Part shown: piece by piece, positions 1 to 5,939 of the stretch | Position numbering within the stretch: position 1 is the first letter of the stretch | How the letters are laid out: the number at the start of each line of letters is the position of its first letter | Source: an uncultured bacterium | GTDB lineage: Bacteria; Actinomycetota; Coriobacteriia; Coriobacteriales; Coriobacteriaceae | Direction: 5' to 3' | Length of the DNA stretch: 8,829 nucleotides | Assembly: GCA_905214435.1 (NCBI GenBank) | Contig: CAJMMA010000065.1 | Location: 1-8,829, forward strand | The notes under the pieces: model-generated | What the model was told of the DNA's origin: nothing | Database searches by the model: none | The model's input: only the letters and a program-made list of their open reading frames with translations | Position numbers and translations under genes: made by a program

Positions 1-1695
1 AGGCAGGTTATCTTTACCGCTGCCATCTACGCCGCGGGCGTGCTCTCGGCTCTGGGCTACTCGCAGATCATGGTGCGCGCGGCCCAACGCGTGGTGTCCG
101 ATATTCGCCGCGACCTGTTCGCGCACATCCAGATGCTGCCGCTGAGCTACTTCGACAGCACGCGCTCGGGTGACATCATGAGCTTCTTTACCAACGACGT
201 CGACACCGTCTCCGAGGCGCTCAACAATAGCTTTGCCAACGTGATTCAGGCGAGCATCCAGGTGGTCGGCACCACGGCCATGCTCATCATCCTCAACTGG
301 CAGCTCACGATTATCACGCTCGTGTGCGATGTGGCCATTGTGCTGTACGCGCGCTACTCGGGCATGCGTTCCAAGCGCTTTTTTGCCGCCCAACAGGCGT
401 CGCTGGGCGATTTGGACGGATATATCGAAGAGATGGTCTCGGGCCAAAAGGTTATCAAGGTCTTTAATCACGAACAGGCCAACGTGGCTGGTTTTGACGC
501 ACGCAACCAAGAGCTGCGCCGCACCGGTGGTGCCGCGCAGGCCTACGCCAACTCGATGGTACCCATGACCGTGGTGATCGGCTATGCCAACTACGCCATC
601 GTTGCGGTGGCAGGCGGCATGCTCTGCATCAAGGGGCTCGCCGACGTAGGTGCGCTCGCGAGCTACCTGGTATTTGTGCGCCAGGCGGCCATGCCCATCA
701 ACCAGTTTACGCAGCTGGGTAATTTCTTACTCAATGCGTTGGCCGGCGCTGAGCGCCTGTTTGCCGCCATGGACCTTAAGCCCGAGGTGGACGAGGGTTG
801 CGTGGAGCTGGTGCAGACAGGCGACGCCGCGTGGGCATGGAAGATTCCCGAGGGCCAGGGCGTGGGCGCGTACGGGCACCTGCATGATGTGGCTGCCGTT
901 GATGAGTCGGGCCGCGCGGTGGCTGCCGACGGTACCGAGCTCACGTGCGGCTTGGTCCCGCTTGCTGGCGACGTGCGCTTCCATGCCGTGGACTTTTCCT
1001 ACGTGCCGGGCACCCGTGTGCTCACGGACCTCAACCTGTTTGCCAAGCCGGGGCAAAAAATCGCGTTTGTGGGCTCGACGGGCGCCGGAAAGACGACCAT
1101 CACCAACCTCATCAACCGCTTTTACGAGGTCGATGACGGCGAGATCACGTACGACGGCATCGATGTCAAGCACATTGCCAAGGCCAGTCTGCGTGGGTCG
1201 CTCGGCATTGTGCTGCAGGACACGCACCTGTTTAGCGGCACCATTGCGCAGAACATCCGCTTTGGCAAGCTCGACGCGACCGACGAGGAGGTGCGCGCCG
1301 CTGCCGAGGCAGCCTGCGCGGATTCGTTTATCCGCCGCCTGCCTAGAGGGTACGACACGCCGGTCACGGCCGACGGCGCCAACCTGTCGCAGGGCCAGCG
1401 CCAACTGCTCGCCATCGCGCGCGTGGCCGTTGCCGACCCGCCGGTGCTCATCTTGGACGAGGCCACAAGCTCCATCGACACGCGTACCGAAAAGCTCATC
1501 GAGCGCGGTATGGACCGCATCATGCGCGGACGCACCACGTTTATGATCGCGCACCGCCTGTCCACCGTCCGCGACGCCGATGCCATCATGGTCCTCGAAC
1601 ACGGCCGCATCATCGAGCGCGGCACGCACGAAGAGCTGCTCGCTCAGCACGGCGAATACTGGCAGCTCGCGCATGGCTTAAAAGAGCTGGATTAA
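1..1695 (+). CDS. ABC exporter half-transporter (TMD-NBD fusion), 5' truncated by the window edge
   Basis: An inner-membrane ABC transporter subunit of the MdlB/multidrug-exporter type. It couples ATP hydrolysis to export; the substrate is unknown. The reading frame is open from base 1, so the start and first membrane helices lie outside; 564 residues are visible. Counting from base 1, roughly residues 1-255 are the transmembrane domain, with the family-typical 'YFDS..SGDIMS..TNDVD' coupling region. The ATPase domain then carries Walker A GSTGAGKT (358-365), Q-loop Gln406, signature LSQGQ (462-466), Walker B VLILDE with the catalytic Glu (482-487) and H-loop His518. All catalytic elements are intact. 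Between the membrane and ATPase domains (about residues 262-322) is a Trp- and Gly-containing linker longer than I expect for the family. Such subunits usually work as heterodimers with a second ABC gene next door, probably upstream of the window; that is inference. No T-tailed terminator directly follows the stop. Confidence 0.95.
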   Translation, partial: RQVIFTAAIYAAGVLSALGYSQIMVRAAQRVVSDIRRDLFAHIQMLPLSYFDSTRSGDIMSFFTNDVDTVSEALNNSFANVIQASIQVVGTTAMLIILNWQLTIITLVCDVAIVLYARYSGMRSKRFFAAQQASLGDLDGYIEEMVSGQKVIKVFNHEQANVAGFDARNQELRRTGGAAQAYANSMVPMTVVIGYANYAIVAVAGGMLCIKGLADVGALASYLVFVRQAAMPINQFTQLGNFLLNALAGAERLFAAMDLKPEVDEGCVELVQTGDAAWAWKIPEGQGVGAYGHLHDVAAVDESGRAVAADGTELTCGLVPLAGDVRFHAVDFSYVPGTRVLTDLNLFAKPGQKIAFVGSTGAGKTTITNLINRFYEVDDGEITYDGIDVKHIAKASLRGSLGIVLQDTHLFSGTIAQNIRFGKLDATDEEVRAAAEAACADSFIRRLPRGYDTPVTADGANLSQGQRQLLAIARVAVADPPVLILDEATSSIDTRTEKLIERGMDRIMRGRTTFMIAHRLSTVRDADAIMVLEHGRIIERGTHEELLAQHGEYWQLAHGLKELD

Positions 1696-1745
1696 CCCGT
1701 TCGAGCACGATGCTTTGAGCCCTCCGTGCCCCCTCACCTAGCCTC

Positions 1746-1810
1746 AAACCATCACAACATTCGACGTTTTTCGCCAAAATCGAGAAAAGCATCGAATGTT
1801 GTGATGGTTT
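1746..1810 (+). repeat. 65-bp palindromic repeat, copy 1
   Basis: A perfect 19-bp inverted repeat. The left arm aaaccatcacaacattcga (1746-1764) is the exact reverse complement of 1792-1810, around a 27-base asymmetric loop (1765-1791). The loop itself can pair partially, so the stem could extend beyond 19 bp. It lies 51 bases after the ABC transporter stop and about 100 bases before the next start. The right arm runs into a T-run (1808-1812), so this copy could also stop transcription, but the repeat as a family is not consistently T-tailed. Two further copies of identical length occur at 2988-3052 (same orientation) and 7222-7286 (opposite orientation). No target-site duplication is evident. 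Confidence 0.93.
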
Positions 1811-1911
1811 TTCTGCCACTCGGCCGGGTGGAATCGCTTTCTTGTGCACGAAGGTGTGCGGACCCGTGGGCAGGGGAATAAGGTTGGTTATCCGACTCCA
1901 TTGGAGGGCTC

Positions 1912-2949
1912 ATGGACCTGCCGATCGTCTTGTCCCATAAGACTGCCTGGCTGTACCACAACGTGGCGCGCCCGTCCGAGCCGCTCTCGCGAGCAAGCAG
2001 CCTATACGATGAGGACTCGCTTGCTAGCGAGGCGGAGCCGACTGCGAGCCTGCCCAAATTGGGACTCGATGCCAAGGGACTGAGGGCTTCAACGGCAGTT
2101 GGGATCGTTACCGACTATCTGGTTTCGCTTGGTATTCCACGAGAAGAGCTCGATCATATCGACACGCTCGTCAACTTCGATTTTGAGCGCTCGACGCCGG
2201 CTGGATTTAGGTGCCACGTGTTTGGGGCGCCGGTACCTCCAGGCCATCTTATCGAGGCGGCAGAGGGCCTTCTGGTGGTTGATGAGGCCATGTGCTTTGT
2301 CCAGGCGGGTTCGTGGATGAGTGAGCCCGAGCAGCTGGAATATGGCTACGAAATCTGCGCCCGATACCATTTGAATCATCTGTCGACAGGCGATTATATC
2401 GAGATGGGGCAGAGGTATACCGTTGCCGACTTGATTGCCTATTGCAATGAGAACCGATCTCGTCAGGGGGCTATACGCGCGGCCGCCGTGCTCAAGCGCG
2501 TGCACGATGGCGCGCGGTCGCCCATGGAGACGGCCACCGCAATCATGGTCGTAGCAAAACGTTTCCAGGGCGGGCTGGGATACGCCAAAATCGAGCTCAA
2601 CCATAGGGTCGATGTTCCCAACGAGTTCAAGTGTCTCGCAAAGGCCGGGTATTTCGAGATTGACGTATATGCGCCTGCGAGCGGTACGGGGATTGAATAC
2701 AACGGCTCGGACCATCTTGATAAACAGCGCAGCGCGTCGGATGCGGAGCGTATGACCGTACTGAGCGCGCTGGGCTTTAGGATGATCGTCCTCACCGGGA
2801 CTCAGTTTGCCCATCAGCTGCAATTGCACCGGGCGATGAACGCCATTGCGCTCGCTATGGGCCTCAAGTGCGACCGAAGCGAAGCGTTCCAAAAGCGGCA
2901 GAACGACCTTCGAGAATTCGTGATTCGCCACTGGGACGGCGGCCTCTAG
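1912..2949 (+). CDS. Orphan protein with C-terminal Vsr/DUF559-like (PD-(D/E)XK-type) domain
   Basis: A 345-residue protein of unknown role. The start ATG is well placed behind TGGAGG at 1902-1907. The N-terminal ~200 residues match no family I can name. The C-terminal part has the layout of the very short patch repair/DUF559 endonuclease-like fold seen at the end of many actinobacterial proteins. It has SPMET with Glu206 (203-207), then FEIDVY with Asp251, then IEYNGSDH with Glu262 and His268, then an Asp/Arg-rich helix (DAER, 277-280) and a final strand GFRMIVLT (288-295). By analogy with that family the Asp/Glu/His residues would be metal or catalytic ligands. No signal peptide or membrane segment is seen. 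Many related actinobacterial proteins carry an AbiEi-like winged helix at the N-terminus; I cannot confirm one here. The gene is less GC-rich than its neighbours (57 GC in the 120 bases 2341-2460) and lies alone between two direct copies of the 65-bp palindrome, consistent with acquisition as a cassette. The fold assignment is moderately sure; nuclease activity is inference. Confidence 0.85.
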   Translation: MDLPIVLSHKTAWLYHNVARPSEPLSRASSLYDEDSLASEAEPTASLPKLGLDAKGLRASTAVGIVTDYLVSLGIPREELDHIDTLVNFDFERSTPAGFRCHVFGAPVPPGHLIEAAEGLLVVDEAMCFVQAGSWMSEPEQLEYGYEICARYHLNHLSTGDYIEMGQRYTVADLIAYCNENRSRQGAIRAAAVLKRVHDGARSPMETATAIMVVAKRFQGGLGYAKIELNHRVDVPNEFKCLAKAGYFEIDVYAPASGTGIEYNGSDHLDKQRSASDAERMTVLSALGFRMIVLTGTQFAHQLQLHRAMNAIALAMGLKCDRSEAFQKRQNDLREFVIRHWDGGL

Positions 2950-2987
2950 GGGCGCTTTGGTCTTTCTACGGGGTGCCGTGGGCAGGC

Positions 2988-3052
2988 AAACCATCACAAC
3001 ATTCGACGTTTTTTGCCAAAAACGGGAAAAGCATCGAATGTTGTGATGGTCT
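2988..3052 (+). repeat. 65-bp palindromic repeat, copy 2 (direct orientation relative to copy 1)
   Basis: The left arm 2988-3006 is identical to copy 1 over all 19 bases. The right arm 3034-3050 matches over 17 bases and then diverges in the last two. The 27-base loop (3007-3033) differs from copy 1 at three positions, giving about 60 of 65 identical bases overall and the same orientation. It starts 39 bases after the stop of the Vsr-like gene. No T-run follows this copy, which argues against a simple terminator role for the family. Confidence 0.92.
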
Positions 3053-3116
3053 GTGTGTTGAGGATGGGCTTGGGAAGTCCGTTTTGCTCGAAGCGACCTG
3101 TCCTGTCGTACGGGTG

Positions 3117-3144
3117 TCGGCATGATTCTCTCGTGGGGTATTAT
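3117..3144 (+). promoter_or_regulatory. Candidate promoter of the moaA operon
   Basis: A TATTAT -10 box (3139-3144, five of six consensus bases) is preceded by a 16-base spacer and a TCGGCA -35-like box (3117-3122, four of six). It would give a leader of roughly 35 bases before the moaA start, too short to hold the large folded Moco-sensing RNA found upstream of moaA in enterobacteria. Called by eye only. Confidence 0.4.
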
Positions 3145-3184
3145 GTTTTCCGAAGAATAAAACGCCGCGTGAGGGGAGGGCTGC

Positions 3185-4240
3185 GTGGACGGGCACGTGC
3201 AACATGACGGCTTTGGCCGCGATATCAACTACCTGCGCATTGCCGTTACCGACAAGTGCAATTTCCGCTGCATTTACTGCATGCCGGCCGATGGCGTGGC
3301 GCCCCGTGCACACGACGAGCTACTCAGCGCCGAGGAAATCGCCCACTTTGTGCGCTTGGTGGCGGGGGAGGGCATTCGCCGCGTACGCCTGACGGGCGGC
3401 GAGCCGCTGGTCAGCCGCCGTATCATCCCGCTCATTCGCGACATCCGCGCGATTCCGCGGATCGAGGACATCTCGCTCACCACCAACGGAGCCCTGCTGC
3501 CCAAGCTGGCGCCGCAGCTCAAGGACGCGGGGCTTAACCGCGTCAACATTTCGCTCGACACGCTCGACCCTACGCTCTTTGGAAAGATCACGCGCCTGGG
3601 TCGACTCGAGCAGACCATGGCTGGCATCGACGCGGCGCTGGCTTGGGGCTTTGAGCCCGTTAAGGTCAACTGCGTTGTTGTGCGCCGGCTCAACCAGGAT
3701 GTGGCGGCCCTCGCACGACTGACCGTCGACCGCCCCATCCACCTGCGCTTTATCGAATACATGCCCATCGGCGACGAGCGCACGAGCTCGCATTGCGCCG
3801 TGGACCCTCACGCACCCACGCTCAACTCCGAGTTGTGGGATGCGAGCGACAGCGTGCCGAGCGACGAGCTGCGGGCGCGCGTCAATGCCGGGGCCGCCGC
3901 GATGGGTCTGGGCGAGCTCGAACCGCTTGACATCACCGACGCTCCTGCCGGCGCGGGCCCCGCGCGCTATTGGCGCTTTCCGGGCGCGGCGGGAACGGTC
4001 GGCTTCATCAGCGCCATGTCCAACCATTTTTGCGCGAGCTGCAACCGCCTGCGCCTGACGGCCGATGGCAACGTGCGTCCGTGCCTGTTCAGCGATGCCG
4101 AGTATTCGGTGCGCGAGGCGTTGCGCCGTGGTGATGATATGCAGGTACTTTCGATTTGGCGCGATGCCGTGGCCCACAAACCGCAGGAACACGCGATAAT
4201 TGAGGGCACGCAACGATTTATGTCCCAAATCGGAGGATGA
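3185..4240 (+). CDS. moaA: GTP 3',8-cyclase MoaA (radical SAM), molybdenum cofactor step 1
   Basis: MoaA opens Moco biosynthesis: with S-adenosylmethionine it rearranges GTP to 3',8-cyclo-7,8-dihydro-GTP, which MoaC then converts to cyclic pyranopterin monophosphate. The 351-residue product has the radical-SAM cluster motif CNFRCIYC (Cys25, Cys29, Cys32), the GGEP SAM-binding motif (71-74), and the MoaA-specific second 4Fe-4S site FCASCNRLRLT...C (Cys283, Cys286, Cys300). It ends in the conserved Gly-Gly tail (350-351) that inserts into the active site. All diagnostic residues are present. The GTG start at 3185 is chosen because AGGGGAGG sits at 3172-3179 and because it gives the normal lead to the cluster motif. 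It is slightly longer than the usual ~330 residues, apparently from extra sequence around 200-225. The stop is four bases before the moaC start, so the two genes are one operon. Cytoplasmic. Confidence 0.98.
   Translation: MDGHVQHDGFGRDINYLRIAVTDKCNFRCIYCMPADGVAPRAHDELLSAEEIAHFVRLVAGEGIRRVRLTGGEPLVSRRIIPLIRDIRAIPRIEDISLTTNGALLPKLAPQLKDAGLNRVNISLDTLDPTLFGKITRLGRLEQTMAGIDAALAWGFEPVKVNCVVVRRLNQDVAALARLTVDRPIHLRFIEYMPIGDERTSSHCAVDPHAPTLNSELWDASDSVPSDELRARVNAGAAAMGLGELEPLDITDAPAGAGPARYWRFPGAAGTVGFISAMSNHFCASCNRLRLTADGNVRPCLFSDAEYSVREALRRGDDMQVLSIWRDAVAHKPQEHAIIEGTQRFMSQIGG
4232..4237 (+). promoter_or_regulatory. Shine-Dalgarno of moaC-mobB, overlapping the final MoaA codons
   Basis: GGAGGA lies seven bases before the ATG at 4245 and is at the same time the last two sense codons of moaA (Gly-Gly). 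It decides the downstream start: an in-frame TTG at 4200 inside moaA would add 15 residues but has no ribosome binding site and no family support. Confidence 0.85.
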
Positions 4241-4244
4241 TCAT

Positions 4245-5546
4245 ATGGCCAAGAGCAGGTACGCCGATGCCACCAAGGCCGCTCGCAGGGCCGCGATGTC
4301 TGCCCATAAAGCCACGGCTGCTGCCAGCAACACCGCTGGGTCCGCGGCGGTACAGCCGTCCGCCGGCACTGCTGCCGAGCCCGCCCGCGACGCCCGCCGC
4401 GACGAGCTGACGCACGTGGATGCCAAGGGCGAGGTGCGCATGGTTGACGTGTCCGACAAGGCCGAGACCCATCGCATTGCCATCGCCGAGGGCACGATTC
4501 TTATGCATCCCGAGACGCAGGCCATGGTGCTGCAGGATGGCGCTAAAAAGGGCGACGTGCTCGCTTGCGCACGCGTTGCGGGCATCATGGCCATCAAACG
4601 TACGAGTGACATCATCCCCATGTGCCATCCGTTGCTCATTACCAAGAGTAAGTGCGATATCGAGCCTATCGCGCCGGCGGGGACGCCTGCCGAGGACGTG
4701 CCCGAGGGCTGGGCGCCGCCGCGCGCGGACGGGCAGGTTGGCTTTCATGTGTTGGTCACGGCGGGCGTGACGGGCAAGACGGGTATTGAGATGGAGGCCC
4801 TGACCGGCGCGAGTGCCGCGTGCCTCACGATCTATGACATGTGCAAGGCGGTCGACCGCGGTATGGAGATCGTCGACGTGCGCCTGCTGCACAAGGAGGG
4901 CGGCCGCTCGGGCGTGTGGGATCGCGCAGGGCGTCAGGCCGCTGCTGTTGAAGCCGTGGCCGCTGACGGTGCCGCGCCCGCGAGCGCATCCGTCGCCGTC
5001 GCGCCCGCAGCTCCGACACCGGCCGCCCCCGCGATCGCGTTTATCGGCTACCAAAACTCGGGCAAGACCACGCTCGTCGAGAAGGTCATTGCCGAGCTCA
5101 CCCGTCGCGGCCTGCGCGTGGGTTCGCTCAAGCATCATGGGCATCATGGCTTTGATATCGACGTGCCCGCTAAGGATACGTGGCGCCATCATCAAGCCGG
5201 ATCCAAACACGTGGGGCTCATCTGCGCCACGCGCTGGGCGGAGTACGCCGACACGCGCGAGGAGGACGAGATGCCTGCGCGCGAGCTGCTGTCGCGCTAC
5301 AACGATGTCGACGTGGTGATCATCGAGGGCTACAAGACCGAGGGCTTCGACAACATCGTGGTCGCGCGCTCGGGTGTCGACCGTCTGCGCGGCAAGAGCT
5401 CGCTCGACCTGGTCGACGGCCACACGCTGGCCCTTGCCTGCAACGAGGCTCTGGCGCGTCAGGCCTTCGACGCCGGCTTTGCGACCCGAGCCATCAGCAT
5501 CAACGACGCCCGAGCCATCTGCGACCTGATCCAAGACCACCTTTAA
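4245..5546 (+). CDS. MoaC-MobB fusion: cyclic pyranopterin monophosphate synthase + Moco guanine-dinucleotide GTPase
   Basis: A 433-residue two-domain Moco enzyme. Residues 1-53 are an Ala-rich, basic, probably disordered extension. Residues about 54-227 are MoaC, which turns the MoaA product into cPMP. It has MCHPL (126-130, His128), EMEALTGAS, the catalytic IYDMCKA (Asp198 and Lys201, matching E. coli Asp128/Lys131) and KEGGRSGVW (217-225). A Pro/Gly-rich insert of about 20 residues (about 145-165) separates two strands relative to E. coli MoaC. An Ala/Pro linker (about 230-262) leads to a MobB domain with P-loop GYQNSGKTT (268-276), the KHHGHH and KDTWRHHQAGS motifs and VVIIEGYK (357-364). 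MobB assists conversion of Moco to the guanine dinucleotide form used by DMSO-reductase-family enzymes. Both domains look catalytically complete. The gene is translationally linked to moaA. No moaD, moaE, moeA, mogA or mobA is in the window. Confidence 0.96.
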   Translation: MAKSRYADATKAARRAAMSAHKATAAASNTAGSAAVQPSAGTAAEPARDARRDELTHVDAKGEVRMVDVSDKAETHRIAIAEGTILMHPETQAMVLQDGAKKGDVLACARVAGIMAIKRTSDIIPMCHPLLITKSKCDIEPIAPAGTPAEDVPEGWAPPRADGQVGFHVLVTAGVTGKTGIEMEALTGASAACLTIYDMCKAVDRGMEIVDVRLLHKEGGRSGVWDRAGRQAAAVEAVAADGAAPASASVAVAPAAPTPAAPAIAFIGYQNSGKTTLVEKVIAELTRRGLRVGSLKHHGHHGFDIDVPAKDTWRHHQAGSKHVGLICATRWAEYADTREEDEMPARELLSRYNDVDVVIIEGYKTEGFDNIVVARSGVDRLRGKSSLDLVDGHTLALACNEALARQAFDAGFATRAISINDARAICDLIQDHL

Positions 5547-5559
5547 GGCTTGACGCTGC

Positions 5560-5659
5560 GCCGGCCCCAAGCACCCCATCTCGCCCCTCAAGCCGTCGCT
5601 CGCGTACCAAAGTACGCGTCGCTCCTCTTTCGGGGCGACCCGGGGCACTTGGAACCGGC
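5560..5659. repeat. ~100-bp imperfect palindrome
   Basis: The outer arms 5560-5587 and 5632-5659 are reverse complements at 21 of 28 positions, including CCAAG, CCCC and TCGCCCC blocks. An inner hairpin, CGCGTAC (5601-5607) with loop CAAA and GTACGCG (5612-5618), sits exactly centred, with 13 bases of poorly pairing sequence on each side. The octamer CGCTGCGC occurs at both ends (5554-5561 and 5661-5668). No T-run follows, so it is not a classical terminator. It begins 13 bases after the moaC-mobB stop and may protect or shape the mRNA 3' end, or be a miniature mobile repeat. Confidence 0.75.
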
Positions 5660-5678
5660 TCGCTGCGCTGCCATAACA

Positions 5679-5707
5679 TGCCAAAAAGGGACAGGTTTAT
5701 TTTGGCA
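5679..5707. repeat. Short palindrome TGCCAAAA...TTTTGGCA
   Basis: An 8-bp perfect inverted repeat (5679-5686 with 5700-5707) around a loop containing GGGACAGG, followed by GGTTTTA. It could be a weak terminator hairpin or part of a short interspersed repeat; nothing else in the window copies it. Confidence 0.5.
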
Positions 5708-5719
5708 GGTTTTATCTGG

Positions 5720-5775
5720 GCAAACGTCACTTCCACCACAAAGGGGCCAGGCACCTTTGTGGTGGTTTTTGCTTT
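5720..5775 (+). terminator. Rho-independent terminator module, copy A
   Basis: A perfect 12-bp stem CCACCACAAAGG (5733-5744) / CCTTTGTGGTGG (5754-5765) with a 9-base loop and a T5 tail (5766-5770). It probably ends moaA/moaC-mobB transcripts. The whole 56-base block, including the flank GCAAACGTCA on the left and GCTTT on the right, recurs at 7292-7347 with only two differences, so it is a dispersed module and not just a chance hairpin. Confidence 0.88.
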
Positions 5776-5810
5776 GGTAGATGTGTGGGACATGCCTTAC
5801 AATCTACCAA
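5774..5810 (+). promoter_or_regulatory. Candidate MFS promoter overlapped by a 9+9 inverted repeat
   Basis: TTGGTA (5774-5779) and TACAAT (5798-5803) form a -35/-10 pair with an 18-base spacer (four and five of six consensus bases). TTGGTAGAT (5774-5782) and ATCTACCAA (5802-5810) are exact reverse complements, so one half-site covers the -35 and the other starts in the -10. This is the expected geometry of a repressor operator, though at RNA level it could also fold as a hairpin. The 131 bases from here to the MFS start have no other equally good promoter. Confidence 0.5.
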
Positions 5811-5891
5811 GTAGTTCATGACGGGCGAAAAACGGAGAAAAGGGGCTTGATGCGTCCTTAACGTTTCATGCGGATAGATTGATTTGACAGA

Positions 5892-5920
5892 CGGTGGCGA
5901 ATGCCCACCGCCCGCATTCG
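5892..5920 (+). promoter_or_regulatory. Competing stem pair in the MFS leader
   Basis: Stem A pairs CGGTGG (5892-5897) with CCACCG (5905-5910). Its seven-base loop CGAATGC (5898-5904) is exactly complementary to GCATTCG (5914-5920). The two pairings are mutually exclusive or form a very tight pseudoknot. Nine bases later comes the AAGGAG ribosome binding site (5929-5934) of the MFS gene. Short stems can arise by chance. Confidence 0.35.
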
Positions 5921-5939
5921 TATGAAACAAGGAGTCTCC

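Larger units (their letters stand above)
5547..5939. other. Gene-free interval, 393 bases, mosaic of structured elements
   Basis: No convincing gene. In order it holds a ~100-bp imperfect palindrome (5560-5659), a short palindrome (5679-5707), a Rho-independent terminator module (5720-5775), a candidate promoter overlapped by a 9+9 inverted repeat (5774-5810), and a ~130-base leader for the MFS gene with competing stems near its ribosome binding site. A + frame running through the first part is only the extension of a shadow frame of mobB and has no start signal. Confidence 0.8.

Noticed and set aside
1811..1911. Promoter for the Vsr-like gene
   Set aside because: No -35/-10 pair good enough to report was found; the gene may use a weak promoter or read-through from upstream.
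3053..3184. Possible Moco-sensing riboswitch upstream of moaA
   Set aside because: The available leader after the candidate promoter is only about 35 bases and I see no large conserved fold.
2089..3228. A 379-codon open frame on the - strand opposite the Vsr-like gene
   Set aside because: It crosses the palindrome and the moaA upstream region and shows no family motif; the + strand gene has the ribosome binding site and fold motifs.
4218..5684. A 488-codon open frame on the - strand opposite moaC-mobB
   Set aside because: It is a high-GC shadow of a gene with clear catalytic motifs on the + strand; it has no recognisable domain and no start signal.
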